This document shows, one piece after another, positions 36,861 to 48,852 of a DNA stretch of 64,000 bases (positions within the stretch are counted from its first letter, which is position 1; the number at the start of each line of letters is the position of its first letter). This stretch comes from Achromobacter xylosoxidans (lineage in GTDB: Bacteria; Pseudomonadota; Gammaproteobacteria; Burkholderiales; Burkholderiaceae_B). The stretch spans positions 6,076,001-6,140,000 of the forward strand of contig NZ_CP061008.1 in the NCBI RefSeq assembly GCF_014490035.1, written 5' to 3'. Made by a program: the position numbers and the translations under genes. The notes beneath the pieces are model-generated. The model worked only from the letters and a program-made list of their open reading frames with translations. It was not told the DNA's origin and did not search any database.

Positions 36861-37676
36861 TCAGGCGGACGCCATGCCGCGGGCCGCAAAGGCGCTGGGC
36901 GGCTCGCCCACGGCCTTGCGGAACATGGCCGCGAAGGCGCTGGGGCTTTCGTAGCCCAGGTCCAGCGCCACCTCCAGCACGCGCTCGCCGCGCGCCAGCC
37001 GCTCCATCGCCGCCAGGAGCCGCGCCTGCTGGCGCCAGCGGCCGAAAGTCATGCCCGTATGCCGCAGGAACAGGCGGTGCACGGTCTTCGGGTCCACCCC
37101 CAGCGCGCGCGCCCAATCGGCCGCGCCGTCCTGGCGTTCCGGGTGGCGCACGATGGCCCGGCAGATGCGCGCCAGGCGGGGCTCGGCGGGCTGCGGCAGA
37201 TGCAGCGGCAGCACCGGCTCCTGGCGCAATTCATCCAGCAACAGCATCATCAGCCGGCCGTCGCGCGTGTCGGGCGCCCAGTCCAGCGGCACCTCGGCGG
37301 CCGCGACCATCAGCTCCCGCAACAGGGGGGAAATCGACAACACACAGCAGCTGGACGGCAAGTGCGCGGCCGCGCCGGGCTCGACGAACACGGTGCGCAT
37401 GCGCGGCTCGCCGCTCATGCGCAAGCCGTGCGATACCCAGGCCGGCACCCAGACGCCGCGCGTGGGCGGCACCACCCAGATCCCGGCGTCGGTATCCACC
37501 ACCATCACGCCGGAGATCGCATAGAGCAATTGAGCGCGGCGGTGGCGGTGCCGGCGGACGCGATGGCCGTCTTCGTAATCCACTGCCAGCCCGGCCACCG
37601 GACGCCGCGAGGACTCATAGGGAAACAGGTCCAGCTCTGCGGGCTTGTAGGGCTTGCGGGCAGCAGGCTTGTCCAT
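36861..37676 (-). CDS. AraC-family transcriptional regulator with N-terminal cupin
   Basis: The protein has an AraC-type cupin (HRVRRHRHRRAQLLYAISGV, then PPTRGVWVPAWVSHGL) and a C-terminal double HTH (WARALGVDPKTVHRLFLRHT, then FGRWRQQARLLAAMERLARG and LGYESPSAFAAMFRKAVGE). The start was placed at 37676 (271 residues), where the cupin-like sequence begins; an in-frame ATG at 37748 would overlap the preceding LysR stop by 8 bp. It lies downstream of the LysR gene in the same direction. Target unknown. Confidence 0.85.
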   Translation of the reverse strand: MDKPAARKPYKPAELDLFPYESSRRPVAGLAVDYEDGHRVRRHRHRRAQLLYAISGVMVVDTDAGIWVVPPTRGVWVPAWVSHGLRMSGEPRMRTVFVEPGAAAHLPSSCCVLSISPLLRELMVAAAEVPLDWAPDTRDGRLMMLLLDELRQEPVLPLHLPQPAEPRLARICRAIVRHPERQDGAADWARALGVDPKTVHRLFLRHTGMTFGRWRQQARLLAAMERLARGERVLEVALDLGYESPSAFAAMFRKAVGEPPSAFAARGMASA

Positions 37677-37740
37677 TTTGCGATGATTGCGATTCAAGTG
37701 GCGTGGAATGGTCTGCGCCAGTGTACCCACGTCCTCGGAT

Positions 37741-38631
37741 TCATCCACGCAACGCCAGCAGCGACTCCTGCAGATGCCGCAACCCCCGGCTGAGCGGTTT
37801 GTCCCGCCGCAGCACGATGGCCAGGCTGCGCGACAGGCGCGGCGCCAGCGAGCGCACCTCCAGCGCCTGGCGCCGGCCCGCGCCCGACACCGCCAGCCTG
37901 GGCAGGATCGCGCAGCCCAGGCCGGCGGCGACGATCTCCTTCATGGCTTCGGTGCTGCCCAGCTCCATCACGGGCTTGGCGGCCAGCCCGGCGTCCTCGA
38001 ACCAGTCGTCCACCAGGCGGCGGGTGCGCGCGCCCGGTTCGAACAGCACCAGCGGCAGCTGCGCCAGCGCCTGCGGCGTAGCGGCCGCAGGAATGGCGGC
38101 AGCATCGCCGGCGGGAAAGATCGCCACGAACTCGTCATCCAGCACCGGCGTGACCTGGAACATGCGTCCCGGCGCGGGCAAGGTGACCAGGCCGATATCG
38201 AGCGTGTTGTTCTCCAGCCCGCGCAGCATGTCCGCCGTATTGCCGGTGCTGGCCACGATGTCCAATGCCGGAAAGCGCCGCCGCAGATCCGCCAGGATAG
38301 GCGGCAGCAGATAGGTGCAGGCGGTAGCGCCCGTGCCCAGCCGGACCCGGCCGGACACCTGCGACGCATGCGCGGTCATGGCAAGTTCGGCCTGCGCCAG
38401 CGCCGCGTCGATGACGCGCACGTGCGACAGCAGCTCCAGCCCTGCCGCTGTCGGCCCGGCGCGGCGGCCGATGCGTTCCACCAGCTTCATGCCGAAGCGC
38501 CGCTCCAACTGGCGGATTTGCAGGCTGACGGCGGGCTGCGTCACGCCGCCCCGCTCCGCGGCGGCGGAAAAACTGCCCAGTTCGATCACCTGCGCAAAGG
38601 TGCGCAGGTGATCCAGGTTGAGACCGCGCAT
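37741..38631 (-). CDS. LysR-family transcriptional regulator
   Basis: The 296-residue regulator has HTH LRTFAQVIELGSFSAAAERG then VTQPAVSLQIRQLERRFGM, and an inducer domain beginning near residue 90 (GRVRLGTGATACTYLLPPIL). It is divergent from the acetyltransferase-MFS pair across a 113-bp AT-rich gap. It may therefore control that pair, as LysR regulators often do with divergent neighbours. Ligand not predictable. Confidence 0.9.
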   Translation of the reverse strand: MRGLNLDHLRTFAQVIELGSFSAAAERGGVTQPAVSLQIRQLERRFGMKLVERIGRRAGPTAAGLELLSHVRVIDAALAQAELAMTAHASQVSGRVRLGTGATACTYLLPPILADLRRRFPALDIVASTGNTADMLRGLENNTLDIGLVTLPAPGRMFQVTPVLDDEFVAIFPAGDAAAIPAAATPQALAQLPLVLFEPGARTRRLVDDWFEDAGLAAKPVMELGSTEAMKEIVAAGLGCAILPRLAVSGAGRRQALEVRSLAPRLSRSLAIVLRRDKPLSRGLRHLQESLLALRG

Positions 38632-38744
38632 CGCTCAATCCAAAGTTTTACTTATGCAAATCATAATGGACCAAAGCTTTATTAATAAATAAGCTTGCGC
38701 GACACTGGCGGCTTCTATTTTTCTTTCCTGCTCACGGCCCGCCC

Positions 38745-39290
38745 ATGTCGTCCCCCGCTCCCACCGTCCTCATCCGCGACAGCGCGGAAGCCGACCTTCC
38801 CGCCATCAAGACCATCTACGCCCACCACGTGCTGCACGGCACGGCCTCGTTCGAGCTGGAGCCGCCGTCCATCCAGGAAATGCGCCAGCGCCGCGGCGCC
38901 GTACTGGAAAAGGAAATGCCCTATCTGGTGGCCGAGATCAACGGCGAGGTCGTGGGTTATGCCTACGTCACGCCTTACCGCCCGCGCCCGGCCTACCGCC
39001 ACACGGTCGAAGATTCGGTGTACGTGAAGGCGGGCCGCTCCGGACTGGGCATCGGCGGCAAGTTGCTGGCCGCGCTGATCGAACGCTGCACCGCCGCCGG
39101 CTGGCGCCAGATGCTGGCCGTGGTGGGCGACAGCCGCAACGCCGCGTCGCTGGCGCTGCACGCCAGCCAGGGCTTCCATCCCGCCGGCACCCTGCGTTCG
39201 GTGGGGCATAAGCACGGCGAATGGCGCGACACGGTGCTGATGCAGCGCGCGCTGGGCGAAGGCGACAACACGCCGCCGCAACGGCCGTGA
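38745..39290 (+). CDS. GNAT acetyltransferase (phosphinothricin acetyltransferase-like)
   Basis: The 181-residue protein has the PAT/Bar-like pattern IRDSAEADLPAIKTIYAHHV, FELEPPSIQEM and VEDSVYVKAG, then the acetyl-CoA loop SGLGIGGKLL. It probably N-acetylates a small amine such as methionine sulfoximine-like or phosphinothricin-like compounds. Its stop overlaps the GTG start of an MFS transporter, suggesting export or resistance linked to acetylation. Divergent LysR gene upstream. Confidence 0.88.
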   Translation: MSSPAPTVLIRDSAEADLPAIKTIYAHHVLHGTASFELEPPSIQEMRQRRGAVLEKEMPYLVAEINGEVVGYAYVTPYRPRPAYRHTVEDSVYVKAGRSGLGIGGKLLAALIERCTAAGWRQMLAVVGDSRNAASLALHASQGFHPAGTLRSVGHKHGEWRDTVLMQRALGEGDNTPPQRP

Positions 39291-40477
39291 TTGCGCCGCG
39301 CGCCATCGTCTGCCTGGGGCTGACGCAACTGGTCGGCTGGGGCGTGACGTACTACCTGATCGGCGCCCTGGGACCGGCCATGGCCGCCGACCTGGGCTGG
39401 AACGCCGCCACCGTCTACGGCGGCTTTTCGGCGGCCATCGTGGTGATGGCCCTGGTGTCGCCGCTGGCCGGCATGGCCGTGGACCGCTGGGGCGGACATC
39501 GCGTCATGCCGCTGGGCGCGGTACTGGGCGCGCTGGGCTGCGCGGGCCTGTCGATCGCGCACGCCATCCCTTGGTACTTCCTGTCCTGGGCCGTGCTGGG
39601 CGTCGGCATGCGGCTGAGCCTGTACGACGCGGCTTTCGCCTCGCTGGCGCGCGCGGCCGGACCGTCGGCGCGGCGGCCCATGTCGCAGATCACGTTGTTC
39701 GGCGGACTGGCGTCCACGGTGATGTGGCCGGTAGGTCATGCGCTGTCGGGCTGGCTGGGCTGGCGCGGCGCGGCGTTGGCCTATGCCGGTCTGGCGCTGG
39801 CCACGGTGCCGCTCTACCTGGCGCTGCCGCGTGAACGCTATGCCGCGGCGCCCGGCAGCAAGGACAAGGCGCCCGCCGGCCTCACCCGCAACGCCGCCGA
39901 GCGCCGCCTGGCGGGCGCGCTGTACGCGCTGGTCGCCATGCTGACCAACTTCCTGGCGGCGGGCAACGCGGCCCATCTGATTTCATTGCTGTCGGGCCTG
40001 GGCTTGGCCGCGGCCGCCGCGGTCAGCGTCGCGGCCCTGTGGGGCGTCGGCCAGTTCGCGGCCCGTCTGGCCGATGTGGCGTTGGGCTCGCGCCTGCATC
40101 CGCTGACCTTGACCCTGGCGGTCGGCGCGATGCTGCCCCTGTGTTTCCTGCTGGCGCTGCTGTCCGGCGGCAACCTCTATGCCACCGCCGCCTACGCGCT
40201 GCTTTACGGCGCCTGCAACGGCCTCTTGACCATTACCCGCGGCACCCTGCCGCTGGCGCTCTTCGACTTCCGCAGCTATGGCACGCTGGTAGGTTCATTG
40301 CTGATCCCCAGCTTTCTGCTTACCGCCGCCTCGCCGGTCGCCTATGCCTACATCGTGGACAGCTACGGCGCGCGCGGCGCGATGGCCCTGTCGCTGGGCC
40401 TGGCCGCGGCTATCGGTGCGGCGGCGTTCGCGCTGAGATGGAAGTTCATCGCCAGGACGCGCGCGGCATTAGCCTGA
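39287..40477 (+). CDS. MFS transporter
   Basis: The 396-residue membrane protein has about 12 spans, starting VIAPRAIVCLGLTQLVGWGV, with the loop MAVDRWGGHRVMPLGAVLG between spans 2 and 3 as the MFS D-x-x-G-x-R signature. A GTG at 39287 overlaps the acetyltransferase stop codon (GTGA), so the two are coupled; an ATG at 39221 would lie inside the acetyltransferase. It likely exports a metabolite or toxic compound. Substrate unknown. Confidence 0.85.
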   Translation: MIAPRAIVCLGLTQLVGWGVTYYLIGALGPAMAADLGWNAATVYGGFSAAIVVMALVSPLAGMAVDRWGGHRVMPLGAVLGALGCAGLSIAHAIPWYFLSWAVLGVGMRLSLYDAAFASLARAAGPSARRPMSQITLFGGLASTVMWPVGHALSGWLGWRGAALAYAGLALATVPLYLALPRERYAAAPGSKDKAPAGLTRNAAERRLAGALYALVAMLTNFLAAGNAAHLISLLSGLGLAAAAAVSVAALWGVGQFAARLADVALGSRLHPLTLTLAVGAMLPLCFLLALLSGGNLYATAAYALLYGACNGLLTITRGTLPLALFDFRSYGTLVGSLLIPSFLLTAASPVAYAYIVDSYGARGAMALSLGLAAAIGAAAFALRWKFIARTRAALA

Positions 40478-40510
40478 AGCGCCCGCCGCGCGATGGCGGC
40501 GGCCGGCGTT

Positions 40511-41230
40511 TCAGCCTTCGGCGGCGGAAGCCACCACCCATTTTTCCCAACCGATCTTGCGCAGCTTGCAGGCGGGACACTCGCCGCAACCGTAGCCCCA
40601 GTCATGGCGCGCGCCGCGCTCGCCCAGGTAGCAGGTGTGGCTTTCCTCGACGATGGTTTCCACCAGCGCGTCGCCGCCCAGCTGATGCGCCAGCGCCCAG
40701 GTCTCGGACTTGTCGATCCACATCAGCGGCGTCTCGATCGTGATCCGCGAGCCCAGTCCCAGGCCCAGCGCCACCTGCTGCGCCTTGATGGTGTCGTCGC
40801 GGCAGTCGGGATAGCCAGAGAAATCGGTTTCGCACATGCCGCCCACCAGCACGTCCAGCTGGCGCCGGTAGCCCAGCGCGGCGGCCAGCGTCAGGAACAG
40901 CAGGTTGCGCCCAGGCACGAACGTGTTGGGCAGGCCGTTGGCCTGCATCTCGATGGCGCGGTCGCTGGTCATGGCGGTGTCGCCCACCTGGCCCAGCACC
41001 TTCAGGTCCAGCAGGTGGTCCTCGCCCAGGCGCGGCGCCCAGTCAGGGAAGTTGCTGCGGATCTCGCGCAGCACGTTCAGCCGCGCTGTCAGTTCGATGT
41101 GATGGCGCTGCCCGTAATCGAACGCCACGGTTTCCACATGGGCATAGCGGTCCAGCGCCCAGGCCAGGCAGGTAGTGGAATCCTGGCCACCCGAAAACAG
41201 CACGAGCGCGCGACGTTGATGATTTTGCAT
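40511..41230 (-). CDS. queC: 7-cyano-7-deazaguanine synthase
   Basis: The 239-residue ATP-dependent enzyme makes preQ0 for queuosine. It has P-loop [18 protein letters not shown], the [12 protein letters not shown] region and zinc cysteines in [17 protein letters not shown]. Length matches the family. It stands alone here, convergent with the MFS gene and divergent from ppc. I saw no preQ1 riboswitch upstream. Confidence 0.95.
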   Translation of the reverse strand: MQNHQRRALVLFSGGQDSTTCLAWALDRYAHVETVAFDYGQRHHIELTARLNVLREIRSNFPDWAPRLGEDHLLDLKVLGQVGDTAMTSDRAIEMQANGLPNTFVPGRNLLFLTLAAALGYRRQLDVLVGGMCETDFSGYPDCRDDTIKAQQVALGLGLGSRITIETPLMWIDKSETWALAHQLGGDALVETIVEESHTCYLGERGARHDWGYGCGECPACKLRKIGWEKWVVASAAEG

Positions 41231-41453
41231 AAATGGGGGCTTCTGGAAAGACGAAGGGACTGAAGGCTTGTACGCACAGGTGACGGCCTGCCTTTAGTGT
41301 AAACATGCTGCTGGCGGACTTTAAACCGACGCCGGCGGCTGGCGTAAAAAGTCTGCGTAAAATCTTCCTGGTTCTTTTTCCCGGTTTACCTGCAACGCCT
41401 CTTCTTTCCCACCCCTTCCCCCTCTCTCAGCAGCCTCGACGGATCCCCGCCAG

Positions 41454-44303
<2,850 letters not shown>

Positions 44304-44472
44304 GCCCGATCATTCCCGGGGATGGGGCCGCGCGCCGCGACACCCATCCCTTTCGCGCCCTTCCTTTGCGGCATCCCTCTTGCCGCCCCCTGCTGCCGTA
44401 GCCACCGCGTTCACTCCCGCCGGTGGCTTCCGTCCGCCGCCGTCCACCAGTCGGACACCAAAAATTCCCCAT
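44304..44472. other. Intergenic, no recognised feature
   Basis: Between ppc and the promoter described next I see no gene, clear terminator or repeat. Confidence 0.5.
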
Positions 44473-44502
44473 TTGTCCGCCCCCCGCGACTTTTAGTACT
44501 AT
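44473..44502 (+). promoter_or_regulatory. Probable sigma-70 promoter of the hydroxyacyl-CoA/AtoE operon
   Basis: TTGTCC (44473-44478) and TACTAT (44497-44502) have an 18-bp spacer. The start point would fall near 44509, just before the operator palindromes at 44515-44547. Confidence 0.65.
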
Positions 44503-44514
44503 CTCTTTCAGAAA

Positions 44515-44547
44515 TTCTATATACGCACAAATGTTCGTATATAGAAC
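44515..44547. promoter_or_regulatory. IclR-type operator with long inverted repeat
   Basis: TTCTATATACG (44515-44525) and CGTATATAGAA (44536-44546) are perfect 11-bp arms with a 10-nt spacer. Within this, GTTC-GTATATA-GAAC (44533-44547) matches the same 15-bp pattern found twice before pcaI. Both resemble the PcaR/PobR class of IclR boxes. Confidence 0.8.
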
Positions 44548-44661
44548 AAAACGATTTTTCTGGCCAGGCGCACAGGAAGGCACCCCGGAAGAGACAGAAA
44601 GCACCCTGGTTCCGCCCGTGCCCGCCCGCAAGCCCGGCGTGTCAGCACCGAGCGAACCATC

Positions 44662-45597
44662 ATGGATACTCCCCTCAAGAATCTCGCCATCGTCGGCGCA
44701 GGCGCCATGGGCAGCGGCATCGCCGCGCTGTTCGCCTCGAAGGGCTTGAACGTCGTCCTGATCGACCCGATGGAAGGCGCGCTGGACCGCGCGCTGCAGA
44801 CCATAGACCGCCAGCTGAATGTGTACGCCCCGGGCAACGTCCAGGAAGCGATGCAGCGCATTCAAGTCGCGCCCGGGCTGGAAGCAGCCTGCAACAGCGA
44901 CCTGGTGATCGAGGCAGTGCCAGAAAACCTGGAACTCAAGCGCGGCATCTTTGCCAAGCTCGATTCCCTGTGCCCCGCGCACACCCTCTTCGCCACCAAC
45001 ACTTCCGGCCTGTCCATCAACGCCATCGCCAGCGCGGTGGTGCGCCGCGACCGTTTCGTCGGCACCCATTTCTTCACGCCCGCGGACGTGATTCCGCTGG
45101 TGGAAGTGGTGCGCAACGACGGTACGTCTGAAGACACCGTCGCCCGGGTGATGGCCACGCTGCGCTACGCGGGCAAGCGTCCGGTGCTGGTGCGCCAGGA
45201 CATCCCCGGCTTCATCGCCAACCGCATCCAGCACGCCCTGGCCCGCGAAGCCATCTCGCTGCTGGAGAAAGGCGTGGCCAGCGCCGAGGACATCGACGAA
45301 GTGGTCAAGTGGAGCCTGGGCATCCGCCTGGCCCTGTCAGGACCGCTGGAACAACGCGACATGAACGGCATCGACGTGCACTACGCGATCGCCAGCTATC
45401 TCTACAAAGACCTCGAAAACCGTACCGAACCCTCCGAACTCCTGAAGAGCAAGGTCGAAAGCGGCCAGATCGGCGCCAAGAGCGGCCAGGGCTTCTATAC
45501 CTGGAGCCCCGAACGCCGCGAGCGCGTGCTGCGCGAGAAAAGCGCCGCGCTGGGCGAACTGGCTGAGTGGCTCAACGGCAAGGCCAGCGGCTCCTGA
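44662..45597 (+). CDS. 3-hydroxyacyl-CoA dehydrogenase
   Basis: The 311-residue NAD enzyme has Rossmann motif VGAGAMGSGIA near residue 11, the active-site His in VGTHFFTPADVIPLVEVV, and the C-terminal dimer domain (QDIPGFIANRIQHALAREA). It oxidises a 3-hydroxyacyl-CoA to 3-oxoacyl-CoA. It is the first gene behind the IclR-type operator and is followed by an AtoE-like transporter, so a hydroxy short-chain acid is the likely substrate. Length is that of single-domain FadB2/Hbd-type enzymes. Confidence 0.92.
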   Translation: MDTPLKNLAIVGAGAMGSGIAALFASKGLNVVLIDPMEGALDRALQTIDRQLNVYAPGNVQEAMQRIQVAPGLEAACNSDLVIEAVPENLELKRGIFAKLDSLCPAHTLFATNTSGLSINAIASAVVRRDRFVGTHFFTPADVIPLVEVVRNDGTSEDTVARVMATLRYAGKRPVLVRQDIPGFIANRIQHALAREAISLLEKGVASAEDIDEVVKWSLGIRLALSGPLEQRDMNGIDVHYAIASYLYKDLENRTEPSELLKSKVESGQIGAKSGQGFYTWSPERRERVLREKSAALGELAEWLNGKASGS

Positions 45598-45776
45598 CGG
45601 GCGAGCAAGCAAAGCATTCACACCATAAGGCGCGGGGCATCCCGCCACCAGCGCCAGCGGGCCACAAGCCCAACCACACAAAGAAAGCAATCGTCCCACC
45701 CGCCCCCGCCGACACCCGGCGCCGGGCGGCGCAAGACGCAAGAAAACCAGCCTGACCGGAGTTTGTAGGAAGCATC

Positions 45777-47117
45777 ATGAATAAACTGGCTTCATTCTTT
45801 ACGGAGCTGATGCGCAAGTATCTGCCCGACCCCTTCGTCTTCGCGATCGCGCTGACCCTGCTTACCGTGCTGCTGGCCATGGGCGTCGAGGGCAAGGGCA
45901 TCGGCGACATCACGCGCGCCTGGGGCAACGGCTTCTGGAGCCTGCTGGCCTTCACGACCCAGATGGCCGTGATCCTGGCGATGGGCTACGTGCTGGCTAC
46001 CGCGCCGCTCACCGACCGCATGCTCAACCGCATCGTCAGCCACGTGCACAAGCCGCACACCGCCATCATCGTGGCAACGCTGGTCGGCGGCATCGGCAGC
46101 TACCTGAACTGGGGCTTCGGCCTGGTCATCGGCGGCATCGTCGCCAAGAAGCTGGCCTTGAAGGTCAAGGGCGTGCACTACCCCCTGATCATCGCCGCGG
46201 CCTACAGCGGCTTCACCATGTACGGCCTAGGCCTGTCGGCCAGCATCCCCGTGCTGGTCGCCACCCCCAACCACCCCACCGCCAAGCAGATGGGCACCAT
46301 CCCGCTGTCGGAGACCATTTTCTCGGTGCCGATGCTGATCACCAGCCTGGTGATCATCGTGACGCTGCCGCTGCTCAATGCCTGGCTGCACCCCAAGAAG
46401 GGCGAGAAGATCGTTGAAGTGGACCCGGCCATCGACCGCGACGCCAATACGTCCAACGCCGCCGAAGACATGCTGGAAAAAGGCACCATCGCCTCCAAGC
46501 TGAACAACAGCCGCATCCTGAGCCTGCTGATCGGCGCGCTGGGCATCGCCTACGTGACCTTCCACTTCATGGACGGCGGCTCGCTGGACCTGAACCTGAT
46601 CAACTTCATCATCCTGTTCCTGGGCATCATCCTGCTGGGCACGCCGGCCGCCTACGTGGCCAAGCTGACCGAAGGCATCAAGACGATCTCCGGCATCATC
46701 CTGCAATACCCCTTCTATGCCGGCATCATGGCCATCATGGCCGCCTCTGGCCTGGTCACCACGATCTCGCAAGTGTTCGTCGACGTGGCCACGCCCGAGT
46801 CGCTGCCGTTCTGGGGCCTGATCAGCTCGTTCGTCATCAACTTCTTCGCGCCGTCGGCCGGCGGCCACTGGGTCATTCAGGGTCCATTCATGATCGACGC
46901 CGCCAAGGAAATCGGCAGCGCGCTGAACCAGACCACCATGGCCGTCATGCTGGGCAATGCCTGGAACGACCTGGTGCAGCCCTTCTGGATCCTGCCCGCG
47001 CTGGCGCTGTCCAAGCTCAAGCTGCGCGACGTGATGGGCTATACCGTCATCATGATGCTGTGGGTCGGCGTGATCCACATCACTGCGGTCCTGCTCTGGG
47101 GTTATCTCACCCACTGA
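45777..47117 (+). CDS. atoE: Short-chain fatty acid transporter (AtoE family)
   Basis: The 446-residue membrane protein of the AtoE/TIGR00366 family has the N-terminus FTELMRKYLPDPFVFAIALT, then LSASIPVLVATPNHP and SAGGHWVIQGPFMIDAA. It would take up acetoacetate or other short-chain acids. About 12 spans are visible. It is 179 bp after the dehydrogenase gene, and the SDR gene follows 31 bp later. The real substrate may be a branched or hydroxylated short-chain acid. Confidence 0.88.
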   Translation: MNKLASFFTELMRKYLPDPFVFAIALTLLTVLLAMGVEGKGIGDITRAWGNGFWSLLAFTTQMAVILAMGYVLATAPLTDRMLNRIVSHVHKPHTAIIVATLVGGIGSYLNWGFGLVIGGIVAKKLALKVKGVHYPLIIAAAYSGFTMYGLGLSASIPVLVATPNHPTAKQMGTIPLSETIFSVPMLITSLVIIVTLPLLNAWLHPKKGEKIVEVDPAIDRDANTSNAAEDMLEKGTIASKLNNSRILSLLIGALGIAYVTFHFMDGGSLDLNLINFIILFLGIILLGTPAAYVAKLTEGIKTISGIILQYPFYAGIMAIMAASGLVTTISQVFVDVATPESLPFWGLISSFVINFFAPSAGGHWVIQGPFMIDAAKEIGSALNQTTMAVMLGNAWNDLVQPFWILPALALSKLKLRDVMGYTVIMMLWVGVIHITAVLLWGYLTH

Positions 47118-47148
47118 TCGAAGCGCTTACTTTAGGAACGGAACCGAT

Positions 47149-47877
47149 ATGAGCAAACCTACTGCGTATCTCGTGACCGGCGGCAGCGCCGGTATCGGGG
47201 CGGCGATCATCCGCATGCTGCTGGATGCGGGACACAAGGTCGTCAACATCGACTACAAGCTGCCCGAGAATCCGCCCGCGGGACTGGTGTCGTATCAGGC
47301 CGACCTGACCGACGAAGCGCGCACCAAGGAAGTCGCCCGCGAGGTGACCGAGGCCTACAACATCGTGGGCCTGGTCAACAACGCTGGCGCCACCCGCCCC
47401 GGCACGGCCGACACGGCCACGCTGGCGGATCTGGACTACGTGGTCAACCTGCATCTGCGCACCGCGCTGATCCTGGTGCAGGCGGCGCTGCCCGCCATGC
47501 GCGAAGCCGGCTTCGGCCGCATCGTGAACATGTCGTCGCGGGCCGCGCTGGGCAAGCCTGACCGCGTGGTCTATTCGGCCACCAAGGCCGGCCTGGTGGG
47601 CCTGACCCGCACGCTGGCCATGGAGCTGGGCGGCGACGGCATCACCGTCAATGCCATCGGTCCCGGCCCCATCGCCACCGACCTGTTCACCAAGAGCAAC
47701 CCGGCAGGCGCGCCGCAGACCGAACGCATCATCAACAGCATCGTGGTCAAGCGCCTGGGCACGCCCGAAGACGTGGCGCGCGCCGCGATGTTCTTCCTGT
47801 CGCCGGACAACGGCTTCGTCACCGGCCAGATGCTGTACGTCTGCGGCGGCACGACGCTGGGCGTCGCTCCCATCTGA
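47149..47877 (+). CDS. SDR-family oxidoreductase
   Basis: The 242-residue classical SDR has TGGSAGIG, NNAG, active-site YSATK and the ending CGGTTLGVAPI. It carries a D after beta-2 (VVNIDYKLPEN). It lies downstream of the AtoE-like gene and convergent with the IclR gene. A role in the same acid pathway is likely, but the substrate is not evident. Confidence 0.88.
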   Translation: MSKPTAYLVTGGSAGIGAAIIRMLLDAGHKVVNIDYKLPENPPAGLVSYQADLTDEARTKEVAREVTEAYNIVGLVNNAGATRPGTADTATLADLDYVVNLHLRTALILVQAALPAMREAGFGRIVNMSSRAALGKPDRVVYSATKAGLVGLTRTLAMELGGDGITVNAIGPGPIATDLFTKSNPAGAPQTERIINSIVVKRLGTPEDVARAAMFFLSPDNGFVTGQMLYVCGGTTLGVAPI

Positions 47878-47924
47878 GGCCCGCCATGCGCCTGTCCGCC
47901 GCCCTCCTCCATCCCCTGCGCCGC

Positions 47925-48707
47925 CTAGCGGCGCAGCAGGGCGTGGTTGATCTGGTCAGCCGCGCGGCGCAGGGGCGGCAGGAACGCCGCCAGCATTTCC
48001 TCACGCGTAAAGCGGTTGGCATGGCCGCTGACGTTCATCGCGGCGATCACGCGGCCGCTGCGGTCCATGATGGGCACGGCAACCGACTGCAGCCCCGGCT
48101 CCAGCTCCTGCGCGACGCAGGCGTAGCCGTCGGCGCGCACGCCAGCCAGCACCCGCTTCAACTCCGCGATGTCGGTGATGGTGTGCGGGGTGTAGGACTG
48201 GATCTGGCTCAGCGCCAGCACCCGGTCCAGCTCCGGCTCCGTCAGGCCCGCCAGCAGCACGCGGCCCATCGACGTCACCCAGGCCGGCAGGCGGCTGCCC
48301 ACGGCCAGGTTGATGGTCATGACCTTGTGCGTGGACAGGCGCAGGATGTAGACGATGTCCGCGCCTTCCAGTACCGACACGGAACACGACTCCCGCGTCT
48401 GCTCGGCCACTTCTTCCATGTACGGCAACGCCAGGTTCCACAGCGGCGTGCCGGACAGGTAGGCGTAGCCCAGCTCCAGGATGCGCGGGGTCAGCGAAAA
48501 CTTGCGGTCGTCGACGGTGACATAGCCCAGGTGCTCCAGCGTCAGCAGGATGCGGCGCGCGCCGGCGCGGGTCAGCCCGGTCACCGCCGCAACCTCGGAC
48601 AAGGTCATCTGCGAACGGTCGGGGCCGAAGGCCCGGATCACGGACAAGCCGCGCGCGAAGGACTGCACGTAGCTGTCGCTGGGTTGCTGGGTATCTTGCT
48701 CGGCCAT
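47925..48707 (-). CDS. IclR-family transcriptional regulator (PcaR/PobR-like)
   Basis: The 260-residue regulator has an N-terminal winged helix (SFARGLSVIRAFGP, then LSEVAAVTGLTRAGARRILL) and a GAF-like effector domain (SVPIMDRSGRVIAAMNVSGH). The LGYV and PRILELGYAYLSG pattern is that of PcaR/CatR-type beta-ketoadipate regulators. It is divergent from pcaI, and the shared gap carries two GTTC-N7-GAAC boxes. A third box is before the 44662 operon, so it probably governs both, perhaps with 3-oxoadipate as effector. Confidence 0.9.
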   Translation of the reverse strand: MAEQDTQQPSDSYVQSFARGLSVIRAFGPDRSQMTLSEVAAVTGLTRAGARRILLTLEHLGYVTVDDRKFSLTPRILELGYAYLSGTPLWNLALPYMEEVAEQTRESCSVSVLEGADIVYILRLSTHKVMTINLAVGSRLPAWVTSMGRVLLAGLTEPELDRVLALSQIQSYTPHTITDIAELKRVLAGVRADGYACVAQELEPGLQSVAVPIMDRSGRVIAAMNVSGHANRFTREEMLAAFLPPLRRAADQINHALLRR

Positions 48708-48786
48708 CCGTCTACCGCAAAAAGAGTAAATGGGGATGACGCCACGCCGGCTCGCCTTGACGCTCGGCTCGTCCCCATGAAACGAT

Positions 48787-48801
48787 GTTCTTCAGAAGAA
48801 C
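48787..48801. promoter_or_regulatory. IclR-type box 1 before pcaI
   Basis: GTTC-TTCAGAA-GAAC is a perfect palindrome (GTTCTTC A GAAGAAC). It lies 19 bp centre-to-centre from box 2 and shares the GTTC-N7-GAAC pattern with the 44533 site. Confidence 0.8.
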
Positions 48802-48805
48802 GAAA

Positions 48806-48820
48806 GTTCTAATTAAGAAC
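48806..48820. promoter_or_regulatory. IclR-type box 2 before pcaI
   Basis: GTTC-TAATTAA-GAAC has arms GTTCT/AGAAC and is the second copy in the iclR-pcaI gap. A weak TTGACG (48757)-18-AACGAT promoter could lie just upstream, with box 1 over the start. Confidence 0.75.
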
Positions 48821-48852
48821 AAATTATGACACGCCACCTATGAGCAAACATC

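Noticed and set aside
41231..41453. A preQ1 riboswitch upstream of queC.
   Set aside because: No compact pseudoknot-like or A-rich tail sequence was seen; the family is also uncommon in this group.
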